This document shows positions 8,246 through 15,656 of a stretch of DNA of 64,000 bases, in pieces. The notes beneath the pieces were generated by a model that was given only the letters and a program-made list of their open reading frames with translations, had not been told where the DNA came from and did no database searches. This DNA comes from CAZAYP01 sp964489425 [NCBI: uncultured Verrucomicrobiota bacterium] (GTDB lineage: Bacteria > Verrucomicrobiota > Kiritimatiellia > RZYC01), in assembly GCA_964489425.1 (NCBI GenBank), contig CAZAYP010000024.1:6407-70406 (forward strand). The letters are read 5' to 3'. Both the position numbers and the translations under genes were made by a program. Every line of letters starts with the position of its first letter. Within the stretch, counting starts at the first letter, position 1.

Positions 8246-9090
8246 GGCCGCACGTCCCCAGGCCCGGCGCCTGTTTTACGCGCAATGATCTGGTGTGAAC
8301 CGGGAAACAGCCACGCGCGGCCGAGCAAATCGTCAAGCCGTCGCGCCGCGCCGTAAGACCACGCCTGCCAGCAGGCCGGCGGCAGCACGATCCCGCCCCG
8401 ATGGTACAGGATCTCAAACCCATGGCCCTGCAGCACCGCCTCCATGTCCACGGGCGAGAGCACGTTGGGCCTGCGCCGCGCGGGAAATACCTTGGGCAGC
8501 CAGCTCAGCGTATTGCCGTCGAGCACGCAGAACGTGGCGCCGGGCGCCATGGCTGGCGCCAGGCGCGCGATCAGGTCGCGCGCCGGCTTCATCAGGTTGA
8601 ACGCGAACATGGAGTGGACGCCGTTCACCGGCGCCCAGCGCTGGTAATCCAGTTCGAGGGTGTTGGCCTCCAGCACCTCGATGTCCAGCGCCCGGCCCAC
8701 CTGCTGCTCGTAGAAGGCGCGGCGGCGGCGCAGCACCTGGAGCGCCTGGCGGTCCAGGTCCAGCGCCACCACTCGCGCGCCGCACAGCGCGAGGTACAGC
8801 GTCTGGGTGCCGGACCCGCAACCCAGGTCGATGACCCGCGGGGCTGGCGTGCTGCCGAGCAAATGCGCGGCGGCCCGGCTGAAGGTCTCGCTGCAGTGGC
8901 GCCGGAAAAAATGCCGCCGACCCGGCTGCAGATGGCCGCCACCGCGGTAGTAGGCGGCCAGGTACTCGCGCTCGTCCGGCGCCAGGAACCCCAAGTCCAA
9001 CTCGCGGGGGATATTCTCGTACCACGGCCAGGTGTCCCCGCCGCGATCCTGGGCGCTGGGTATGTAAAGCTGGGATTGCATGCCGACCAT
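8242..9090 (-). CDS. SAM-dependent class I methyltransferase
   Basis: A Rossmann methyltransferase with motif I RVIDLGCGSGTQT (85-97) and the acidic end of strand 2, VVALDLD (107-113). The segment around LDGNTLSW would be motif post-II/III. 282 residues from the first ATG; a second ATG at 9081 has AAGG at a better distance and may be the true start. Downstream it overlaps the hexapeptide acyltransferase by four bases, suggesting both modify the same sugar or lipid-linked intermediate. Substrate unknown. Confidence 0.85.
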   Translation of the reverse strand: MVGMQSQLYIPSAQDRGGDTWPWYENIPRELDLGFLAPDEREYLAAYYRGGGHLQPGRRHFFRRHCSETFSRAAAHLLGSTPAPRVIDLGCGSGTQTLYLALCGARVVALDLDRQALQVLRRRRAFYEQQVGRALDIEVLEANTLELDYQRWAPVNGVHSMFAFNLMKPARDLIARLAPAMAPGATFCVLDGNTLSWLPKVFPARRRPNVLSPVDMEAVLQGHGFEILYHRGGIVLPPACWQAWSYGAARRLDDLLGRAWLFPGSHQIIARKTGAGPGDVRP

Positions 9091-9099
9091 CCTTGGGAT

Positions 9100-10128
9100 T
9101 TAAAAGGGGTTGTCCAGCACAAAGGTGCGCTGGTCGCCTGTTGTTGCCACGGGCGAGAAGTGCAGGCGGTTGGCGGCCGCCTGGCCCTGCGCGAACCGCA
9201 CGTGGCCGTACTGGAACAGCTTGTAGGGCCAGGCGTCCTTGCGGAATGCCGCGAGGCAGCGCCACGCCTCGCCAGCGGCCGACCCCCACACCGTGGCGCG
9301 CGCGTCATGGTTGACCCGGCTGGGCTCGCAGGCGGTGGAGAAGAACAGCCCGGCCCGGGTTTGGCAGCCATAGAGGATGGACCCGCTGACCTCCTGCATT
9401 TTTTCCATCGTCCACGAACCGCGCTCCAGGCGGCAGATGAAGTTCTGGGCCAGCGGCGTGTCGGTGCCGTAATAAATGTAGCGCGGCGTGAACAGGAGAA
9501 TCACCGCCCGCGCGTGCTGGTTGCCCTGGATGACCGGCGTCACGGTCTTGAACCGGTCGTGCGAGACCCAGATGGCCGACTCGGCATCCGCGTCGCCGGT
9601 GGTTACCCACAACCCCTTCTCGTAAGGATCGTGAAACACGCCGTGGATGTGGCGCACGTTGGCAAAGGCGCCGATCGCCTGCCAGGATTCGCCGCCATCG
9701 GAACTGCACCAGACATGCACCGGGACGTCGTAAGGCGGTTGGCGCCGGCCATGGTACTCGCCATAGATCAGATTGCCCGCGCCGTCTTCCCCCAGCACGA
9801 TCGGCCGCGATCCGCAAATGGGGGTGCTGGCCGGCAGAAAGCTGCCGCGGCTGGGGTCGTACACATGGATGCGGCGGCCAGCCATGATCACCAGGCGGTC
9901 GCGGTGCCGCACCACGTGGTGCACGCCCAGGCGCAGGAGGCGGCGGCTCAGCCGGAACGCGGTTGCGATCCGCTCCGCCGGCGGCATGGGGATCCGTGCC
10001 AGTGGCCGCCAGCGATCATCGCCCGCCCCCCGCCGCCACAGCCGGCCGCCGCGCGACGCGATCATCTCGCGGTCATCCGCCCAGTGGACCAGGCCTGGAA
10101 AAACAGGTTTAGGTTGGGTGTCTGGCAC
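9100..10128 (-). CDS. BNR/sialidase-like beta-propeller protein
   Basis: A 342-residue protein with an Asp-box (CSSDGGESWQAIG) and propeller-like repeats (for example SHDRFKTVTPV, FICRLERGSW). The fold resembles sialidase or photosystem-assembly-type propellers, but the Arg triad and FRIP motif expected of an active sialidase are not evident. There is no signal peptide, so it is probably cytoplasmic. It ends nine bases before the methyltransferase gene. It may bind carbohydrate or modify a glycan; function is not assigned. Confidence 0.65.
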   Translation of the reverse strand: MPDTQPKPVFPGLVHWADDREMIASRGGRLWRRGAGDDRWRPLARIPMPPAERIATAFRLSRRLLRLGVHHVVRHRDRLVIMAGRRIHVYDPSRGSFLPASTPICGSRPIVLGEDGAGNLIYGEYHGRRQPPYDVPVHVWCSSDGGESWQAIGAFANVRHIHGVFHDPYEKGLWVTTGDADAESAIWVSHDRFKTVTPVIQGNQHARAVILLFTPRYIYYGTDTPLAQNFICRLERGSWTMEKMQEVSGSILYGCQTRAGLFFSTACEPSRVNHDARATVWGSAAGEAWRCLAAFRKDAWPYKLFQYGHVRFAQGQAAANRLHFSPVATTGDQRTFVLDNPF

Positions 10129-10133
10129 CGGAT

Positions 10134-10172
10134 TCCACCACGACGATCACCCAGGACACGAAGAACCAGGTG
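10134..10172. repeat. Degenerate type C repeat arm
   Basis: CCACCACGACGATCACCCAG followed by GACACGAAGAA resembles the arm at 35314-35349, built from nine-base units containing CACGAAG. It lies in the gap before the BNR-like gene and supplies the last codons and stop of the GT4 gene. Confidence 0.45.
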
Positions 10173-11361
10173 AACAAATCGTCCTGTGCTGGTTGCCCAG
10201 CAACTGTTGGATGCACCGGAGATACTGCGGCCCGAACAGTTCCCAGTTGAAGCGCTCGCGGATGAACGCGCGGCCGCGCTCGCCCATGGCTTGGCGGCGC
10301 GCCGGGTCAAGCCGCAGGCCATCGACTACGGCGGCAATGGCCTCGGGCGTGACCGACGACAGCACCACCGCCGCGTCCACATCCCTCAGGAAGTCGGCAT
10401 TTTCGCTGGTGGCGGCCATGACCACCGGAACGCCCGTGGCCAGCGCTTCGTAGATCTTCACGTTAAGCCCGTATTTTTGGTACTTGGCGGTGGGCGCCGG
10501 GAACGCGAATACAAGGTCTATCTCGCGGTAAAGCCCGGGAATGGCGGCGGGATTGAGCGGCGGCCGCAGGTCGAGCACGTCGGGCAGTTCCTCCTGCATG
10601 CGCGCCAGCGTCCGGTCAAACCCGCCCAGGGGCAGGCCGCACAGCAGCAGGCGATAAGCGCCGGGGTGCCGCGGCGCCAGGATTTTCAGGGCCGCCCACA
10701 TTTCCTCGATGCCGCAGGCGGCGCGCAGCGTACCCACAAATCCGATCGTGAAGGGGCGCGCTGGGTCCGGCCGCGGGCCGGCTTGCTCCAGGAACTCCCG
10801 GGCCGGGCAGTTGGGCATCCACGTGGCGTGTACGCCCATGTGCCGGTACATCTTGACCATCCGCGGGGTGACCGCCATGACGCGAGACGACAAGTGCGCG
10901 ACCGTGGCGTCCAGCAGCCAGCCGGCGGCCTCGCCCAGCCACAAGCCGGTTTTGAGGCGGAACACCTTGTGGTACGGTTCGCGCGCAACGTACAGCACCG
11001 GCGCTCGGGTTCGCAGGCGGCAGGCCGCGGCCGGCAGGGCGCTGTCAAGGTTGTGGGCGATCACCAGGTCCGGCCGGAGGTCTCGCAGGCGGCGGTACGC
11101 GGCCCGGTAAAACGCCGGCTGGGTGCGCAGCAGTTCGCGGGCGCCCATGCCGTGGGCGCACTCGATCTTCACCCGGTGCACGCTCACGCCGGGATACGCG
11201 CCGATGTGCTCGCCGGTGGCCGTGTGTTGCCAGATGACCACATGGAGATCCACGTCCAGCGTGCGCAGCAGTTCCAGTTCCTTGAATACGCGGAAGTCCG
11301 GGAACTGCTCGTAGGACTGGACTAAAACGATCTTGGGCCTGGAACTGTTCTGGCTCATCAA
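10147..11361 (-). CDS. Glycosyltransferase family 4
   Basis: A 404-residue GT-B glycosyltransferase. N-terminal domain: KIVLVQSYEQFPDFRVFKEL and DLVIAHNLDSALPA. C-terminal domain: FTIGFVGTLRAACGIEE, then KIYEALATGVPVVMAA and DVDAAVVLSSVTPEAIA, the equivalent of the EX7E donor region. The C-terminal tail after HRTICSPG comes from a degenerate repeat arm, so the original end may have been slightly different. It likely adds one sugar to the repeat unit. Confidence 0.86.
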   Translation of the reverse strand: MMSQNSSRPKIVLVQSYEQFPDFRVFKELELLRTLDVDLHVVIWQHTATGEHIGAYPGVSVHRVKIECAHGMGARELLRTQPAFYRAAYRRLRDLRPDLVIAHNLDSALPAAACRLRTRAPVLYVAREPYHKVFRLKTGLWLGEAAGWLLDATVAHLSSRVMAVTPRMVKMYRHMGVHATWMPNCPAREFLEQAGPRPDPARPFTIGFVGTLRAACGIEEMWAALKILAPRHPGAYRLLLCGLPLGGFDRTLARMQEELPDVLDLRPPLNPAAIPGLYREIDLVFAFPAPTAKYQKYGLNVKIYEALATGVPVVMAATSENADFLRDVDAAVVLSSVTPEAIAAVVDGLRLDPARRQAMGERGRAFIRERFNWELFGPQYLRCIQQLLGNQHRTICSPGSSCPG

Positions 11362-11386
11362 CGTGAGGATCCGGTCATCTGAAAGA

Positions 11387-11470
11387 AACTACGAATCACG
11401 CCAATCGCGCGAATGCAGAACAAGACAACCCATCAGAATCTTATTCGTGAGATTAGCGAGATTCGTAGTT
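11387..11470. repeat. Solitary type A palindrome
   Basis: Left arm AACTACGAATCACGCCAATC plus GCGCGAATGCAG (11387-11418) and right arm ending GATTAGCGAGATTCGTAGTT (11440-11470) are inverted copies separated by 21 bases. No gene lies between the arms. It exactly fills most of the gap between the GT4 and deacetylase genes. It shares arms with the GxxExxY element at 13164-13606. Confidence 0.85.
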
Positions 11471-11477
11471 TTTCTTC

Positions 11478-12824
11478 TCATACAAAAGTTCGTTGCTCGC
11501 CCAAGCGGTCGGCGTACCGCTGGTACTGCGCCACCAGGTCCCGGCAGGTCAGGCCGCGGCAACCCTGCTCGGCAAACCGGGCCAACAGGCGCGGGTACGC
11601 CTCGGCAAACGCCGGGTAATCCAGCGGGCCCAGGCGGTCCGTGTGCCAGAGCAGCACCAGGGGATTGCCGTGGGCAAAGCACTCAGCGGCCAACTGCTCG
11701 CAGGTCTGCACGAGGCTGTCCGCGGGGCCGGCGGGCATGGCGCCATCCATGGCCACCAGCGGAACCACCCACGTGGACAGTTTCCGGCCGCGGCCGCGGT
11801 CAAACGCCTGGTACGGCCGCGCGGTGCCGGCGCGGAACCCCGGCGCCTCGGCCCAGCCCAGCGTCGCGTCGTACGGGATGCCCAGGTCTTCCTGCATCCG
11901 CCACGTTTCGGGGAACTGGGCTTTCAAGTAGTGGTTGCGGATGCCCGGCGGATTGGGCGCAAAGGGCAGCTGGCGTCGAAAGCGGCCCAGTTCGCCTTTG
12001 AGCCGCGCTCGCGACAGGTGCGTCGCCCGCGACGGGTGCAGGCCGATCTCCCAGCCCTGGCGGGCGAGGTCGGCCAGGGCTGCCCGCAGACGCGGTGCGC
12101 GCAGCGCATACCGCCGCCGCTCGCGGCCCAGGAAAAACGGCAGGCTCAGCACGAAAAACGTGGACTTGAACCCATGGCGCGCCTCGATCTCGCGATACCG
12201 GGCAAACGAAAAGTGCGGATCCCCGGCCTGGCCTGCGTAACGCCGCACGCGGGCCCAGGCCGCCCGCAGCGCGCTCGGCCGGCCACTGCGCGCGGCGCGG
12301 GCCAGCCATGCGCCATAGCGGAGCCAGCTTTGGCCGGAAATGGAGTCCACGTCGTGCGTCAGACCCAATAAGGGCTGGGGCGCCGGGCGCAGTTCCGCCC
12401 ACGCGACATCCTGGCCCGCCATGAAATCCAGCCACACCGCCTTAAACTGCGCCACCAGCCGATCAAGATAGGCCGTCTGATGCGTGCCGGCCTTGAACGC
12501 CGCGGAAGCGGCCAGCGGCATCCGGCCGTGGCGGTCGCGCGGCGCGGCCTGCTCCTCGTACCGTCCCAGCGCATGGGCTACCCAACCGGGCAGGTTGACG
12601 TCGACGTGCAACGTGCGGCCAACCACCCGGCCGGGCACGGCCGTGGGCCAGGCGCCGGCTGGCGCGGCCGCGGGAAACACCACGCTCCGCGCGCTGCTGT
12701 CGGCCGGCCGCGGGTCGGCATCCGTCAGCCAGTGCACCGGCGTCGTGGGCATAATGCCCGTCAAATAGTGCAGTTGCTCGAACCCGTAGGCCGGTTCGGC
12801 TGCGGAGGCGTGAATCAACAACAT
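11478..12824 (-). CDS. Polysaccharide deacetylase-like protein
   Basis: A 448-residue protein of the NodB-like polysaccharide deacetylase superfamily. The metal-binding motif appears as LTHDVDS (about 152-158), followed by FKSTFFVL and GWEIGLHPSRATHL, then GIRNHYLK and a late WHTD. The first 140 residues look like the extra N-terminal domain seen in larger cytoplasmic members. The frame is open to 13007, but the ATG at 12824 follows directly after the ACP stop at 12839, so I chose it. It may deacetylate a glycan intermediate. Confidence 0.83.
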   Translation of the reverse strand: MLLIHASAAEPAYGFEQLHYLTGIMPTTPVHWLTDADPRPADSSARSVVFPAAAPAGAWPTAVPGRVVGRTLHVDVNLPGWVAHALGRYEEQAAPRDRHGRMPLAASAAFKAGTHQTAYLDRLVAQFKAVWLDFMAGQDVAWAELRPAPQPLLGLTHDVDSISGQSWLRYGAWLARAARSGRPSALRAAWARVRRYAGQAGDPHFSFARYREIEARHGFKSTFFVLSLPFFLGRERRRYALRAPRLRAALADLARQGWEIGLHPSRATHLSRARLKGELGRFRRQLPFAPNPPGIRNHYLKAQFPETWRMQEDLGIPYDATLGWAEAPGFRAGTARPYQAFDRGRGRKLSTWVVPLVAMDGAMPAGPADSLVQTCEQLAAECFAHGNPLVLLWHTDRLGPLDYPAFAEAYPRLLARFAEQGCRGLTCRDLVAQYQRYADRLGEQRTFV

Positions 12825-12838
12825 GAACGGCAGGCGGG

Positions 12839-13087
12839 CTAGCGGCCCGTTTTTTGGCTGACCAGGCGGACCAGGCCGCCGATCGTGGCAAAATCCTCGG
12901 CTTGCATGTCTTCCGGTTGGAACCGGATCCCAAACTTCTTTTCCATGTGGGAAATCATCTCGACCATGGCCAGGGAATCCAGCAGCTCGGCGGCAATATA
13001 GTTGCACTGCAACTGTTCGGCTTCCGTCGCCCCAGGAACATCTCCCTTGGACTGAAAAAACTCCAACACCGCTTGCGCGACAGTCAT
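12839..13087 (-). CDS. Acyl carrier protein
   Basis: An 82-residue four-helix carrier protein. The phosphopantetheine attachment site is visible as ELLDSLAMVEMI, with the modified Ser at residue 38. The ATG at 13087 has AGGGAG eight bases upstream; a GTG two codons earlier is possible. As a stand-alone ACP inside a polysaccharide locus, it probably holds an acyl or aminoacyl group. The adenylating fusion enzyme at 15657-18446 is the obvious candidate to load it, and an acyltransferase such as the AAC(3)-like protein could then take the group. Confidence 0.9.
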   Translation of the reverse strand: MTVAQAVLEFFQSKGDVPGATEAEQLQCNYIAAELLDSLAMVEMISHMEKKFGIRFQPEDMQAEDFATIGGLVRLVSQKTGR

Positions 13088-13127
13088 GGCCACATCTCCC
13101 TTAGAAATACGGTTGCCTACGTGCGGT

Positions 13128-13145
13128 GAGCGTCACTCGTAGTTA
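13128..13145. repeat. Fragment of a type A arm
   Basis: GTCACTCGTAGTTAAG beside the larger type A element resembles the outer end of a type A arm (GTGATTCGTAGTT). It may be the remnant of an earlier insertion at the same border. Short and therefore weak. Confidence 0.35.
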
Positions 13146-13163
13146 AGACATCCGGAAAAGAAG

Positions 13164-13606
13164 AACTACGAATCACGCGGATGACGCGAATCCGCTTGGT
13201 TAACAAAACGTTCATATTCCAGCTTAGGAAAAGATCCGAAATTGATTAGGAGCCCTAGAGGCTTGTGGGTCGCGCGCAAGTAATTGATGGTCTGGGCGCG
13301 GTGTTCATCGGCCAGCTGCTTGGCCGCTTTGATTTCGACCATGATTTCATTATAGCAAAGAAAATCCGGTTCGTATTCTTGTTCCAACGCCTGCCCCTTG
13401 TAGGCCAGGCGAAGGCGGGGTTTTTCGATAAATGGAATGTGCTGGACGATGAATTCCCGCGCCAGGCACTCTTGGTAAACAGCTTCTAGAAAACCCGCGC
13501 CCATTTCGTTGTACACGGCAAACGCGGCACCGATGATTTGATAGCTCTCATCTTTGAATACGATGTCTGCCATTGCTTATTCGTGCTATTCGCGCGATTC
13601 GTAGTT
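13164..13606. mobile_element. Type A inverted-repeat element carrying a GxxExxY gene
   Basis: A 443-bp unit. The left arm at 13164-13193 starts AACTACGAATCACGCGGATG; the right arm at 13576-13606 ends ATTCGCGCGATTCGTAGTT. The arms are inverted copies built from nine-base units (GAATCACGC). They tightly enclose one gene, whose last eight residues and stop codon are written in the left arm. The same arms without a gene occur at 11387, 22022 and 36098. Mobility is inferred from copy distribution at gene borders. Confidence 0.75.
13166..13573 (-). CDS. GxxExxY protein (PD-(D/E)XK nuclease superfamily)
   Basis: A 135-residue protein with the family motif GFLEAVY (27-33) and a restriction-type nuclease core, Asp70 followed by EIK (80-82). 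Family knowledge places it among PD-(D/E)XK nuclease-fold proteins of unproven function. The last residues, DSRHPRDS, and the TAG stop are encoded by the flanking repeat arm. The ATG lies immediately inside the opposite arm. It interrupts the polysaccharide operon without an evident partner. A second, divergent copy is at 20469-20852 inside a different repeat family. Confidence 0.9.
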   Translation of the reverse strand: MADIVFKDESYQIIGAAFAVYNEMGAGFLEAVYQECLAREFIVQHIPFIEKPRLRLAYKGQALEQEYEPDFLCYNEIMVEIKAAKQLADEHRAQTINYLRATHKPLGLLINFGSFPKLEYERFVNQADSRHPRDS

Positions 13607-13624
13607 GTTCCGGCGTCACGGCGC

Positions 13625-14638
13625 CTACGACCCACGTACCGCGCCATAGATCTTCTCGATGATCTGCACGGTTTTCAGGCCTTCCTGGGCGGTGGTCATG
13701 ATGCTGCCGCCGCAGGTCAGCACGTCGATCACGTTCTCGTACACCTTGTCGTGGTTGGACATGGAGCCCACGTACTGGCCGTAGCTGTTGGGCGGCCGCG
13801 ATGCTTCAAGTTCGGGGATGGTGTAGCCGGCGATGGCCTGGTACTCAAGGGTGTTCAAATACTGTCCCCCCACCTTGACCGTGCCCTTCTCGCCGAATAT
13901 GGTAATGGAGCCTTCCATGTTCTTGGCATAGCAGTTGATGGTGAAATGGGCCGTGCCCAGCGCGCCGTTGTCAAACGCCAGGGCGACCACGGTGGCATCC
14001 TCAAACTCGATGCAGTCCTGATGCGCCAGGTTGCCGGACAGCGCCCGGGCCTCGGTCACGTCCCCGACCATCCAGTACAGCAGGTCGATGAAGTGGCTGT
14101 ATTGGGTATACAGGATGCCGCCGTCCAAGGCGCGCGTGCCTTTCCAGTCGGACCCGGCGTAATACTCCGGGCCGCGGTTCCAGAAGCAGTTGAGTTGCAC
14201 GTTCAGGATACGGCCAAGTCGCCCCTCATCGATCACGCGCTTCAACGCCGCGACCGGCGGGTTGAACCGGTTCTGCTTGACCACGAACAGGCGCCGGTTT
14301 TCGCGCTCGGCGACGTGGATCATCAGTTCGCACTCCTTTACGGTGAGCGCCATGGGTTTCTCGCACAGGACGTGTTTCCTGGCGCGCAGGGCCTTGATGC
14401 TATGTTCTGCGTGCAGGCCGTTGGGGGTGCAGATGGACACCAGGTCCACGTCCGGCTCGCTGCGCAGCATGGCGTCCAGGTCCAGGTAACTGCGGCAGCC
14501 ATGGGTCTCGGCCACGGCGCGCGCGGCCGGTTCCTTGCAGTCGCACACGGCGACCAGGTCCGCCATCCGCTGGGCATGGCCGGCATGCCGTTGGCCGATG
14601 CTTCCGCAACCGACAATGGCAATCTTCAGCTTGTTCAT
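13625..14638 (-). CDS. Gfo/Idh/MocA family sugar oxidoreductase
   Basis: NAD(P)-dependent oxidoreductase, 337 residues. Rossmann motif AIVGCGSIGQRHAG (7-20), CTPNGLHAEH, and the catalytic-lysine motif CEKPMAL near 93-99. The C-terminal half (GRILNVQLNCFWNRGPEYY, DGGILYTQYSHFID) resembles WlbA/WbpB-type enzymes that oxidise C3 of UDP-N-acetylglucosaminuronate. A GGGGAG ribosome site precedes the ATG. Together with the DegT aminotransferase at 20883 and the acyltransferase at 22123 it could give a 3-acylamino sugar. Confidence 0.88.
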   Translation of the reverse strand: MNKLKIAIVGCGSIGQRHAGHAQRMADLVAVCDCKEPAARAVAETHGCRSYLDLDAMLRSEPDVDLVSICTPNGLHAEHSIKALRARKHVLCEKPMALTVKECELMIHVAERENRRLFVVKQNRFNPPVAALKRVIDEGRLGRILNVQLNCFWNRGPEYYAGSDWKGTRALDGGILYTQYSHFIDLLYWMVGDVTEARALSGNLAHQDCIEFEDATVVALAFDNGALGTAHFTINCYAKNMEGSITIFGEKGTVKVGGQYLNTLEYQAIAGYTIPELEASRPPNSYGQYVGSMSNHDKVYENVIDVLTCGGSIMTTAQEGLKTVQIIEKIYGAVRGS

Positions 14639-14672
14639 GAGAACTCCCCTTGTTCTGCGGACTTGGTCCGCA

Positions 14673-15653
14673 TCATGCCAGGTGGTCCGCCAGCCGGCCG
14701 GCGTGGATTATTTCGCGGCCGTCCACCGTGACGGTTGGCTCCCGGACCACGTGGTCCAGGTGAAACCCGACCCGGTTGGCGCCGCCGATGGTGGCATTGG
14801 ACCCGATGCCGATGTGAATGGTTCCGCAGCAGCCCTCGTCTTCCAGCATGGCGCCGGTCAGCGTCGCCCGCGGGTTGAGGCCGACGCCGAATTCCGCGGC
14901 CACGCGCGCCAGCGGCGATCCCGCGCGCGCAAAGACCTGCTCGAGGATCGTCGCCTGCGGCCCGCGGATGGCCTGCACCCGGCCGCCGGACAGTTCCAGC
15001 GTGAGCGGTTCGGCCAGCAGGCCCAGCTCCGGGCACGGGATGCTGCCGTCCACCACCAGGGTCCCGGCGCTATCCGTTTCCAGCAGGGCGATGTTCGTTT
15101 CGGCGTCCGGCGGCGAGGCCATGGTGCCGGGTGCCGCGCACCAACCCGGCGCGGCATTGGCGGCACGTCCGGCCATCCCGGCGACGAAATCCGTGCCCCG
15201 GGCCGTGGTCACGCGGACGGTGCGGCCCGCGGTCAAAATATTTGCCAGCGCATCGGCCGTGGGGGACAACGCCCGGAAATCGACCTGCAGGGCATCGCCG
15301 GCCAGGATGTCAAACGAGTAGTCCGGCAGGCTCAGGTAGCGCGCGCCGGCCTGCGACGCCGCGAGGCGGGCCTGGCTGTGGGCCAGCGAGTAGCGCGGCA
15401 GGCCGAAGATCACCGCGGCGCGCAACATCTTGCCCGCGACGTCGGCCGGCGGCTCCTGGCCGTGCCGGTCGAGGGGCGGGATGGTCACGTGTTCGACGCG
15501 GCCGGTGACGTCCCGGATGGCGCGCTCCAGCTCAAGGCCCAGGCGGGAAGTGGCCGGGTCGGTGATGACCAGGGCCGATTCCCCGGGCTTGAGATCGGCG
15601 CAGGTCCGGACCAGGGTCCGGCATCCGGCGGCAATGGCTTGGGCGCGGTCCAT
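14673..15653 (-). CDS. M29-like (NicX/leucyl aminopeptidase-type) metalloprotein
   Basis: 326 residues resembling the M29 aminopeptidase/NicX family. The C-terminal metal-site region reads EFGVGLNPRATLTGAMLEDE, then GTIHIGIGSNATIGG, RVGFHLDHVV, and PTVTVDG. The equivalent Glu and His metal ligands of M29 enzymes appear present (the EDE, HI and HLD positions). It starts four bases before the fusion gene's stop, so they are one transcription unit. In this setting it might hydrolyse an amide or a ring intermediate; the substrate is unknown. Confidence 0.72.
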   Translation of the reverse strand: MDRAQAIAAGCRTLVRTCADLKPGESALVITDPATSRLGLELERAIRDVTGRVEHVTIPPLDRHGQEPPADVAGKMLRAAVIFGLPRYSLAHSQARLAASQAGARYLSLPDYSFDILAGDALQVDFRALSPTADALANILTAGRTVRVTTARGTDFVAGMAGRAANAAPGWCAAPGTMASPPDAETNIALLETDSAGTLVVDGSIPCPELGLLAEPLTLELSGGRVQAIRGPQATILEQVFARAGSPLARVAAEFGVGLNPRATLTGAMLEDEGCCGTIHIGIGSNATIGGANRVGFHLDHVVREPTVTVDGREIIHAGRLADHLA

Positions 15654-15656
15654 GGG

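Noticed and set aside
12824-13007. Longer start of the deacetylase gene at 13007
   Set aside because: The extension overlaps the well-supported ACP gene and has no domain content.
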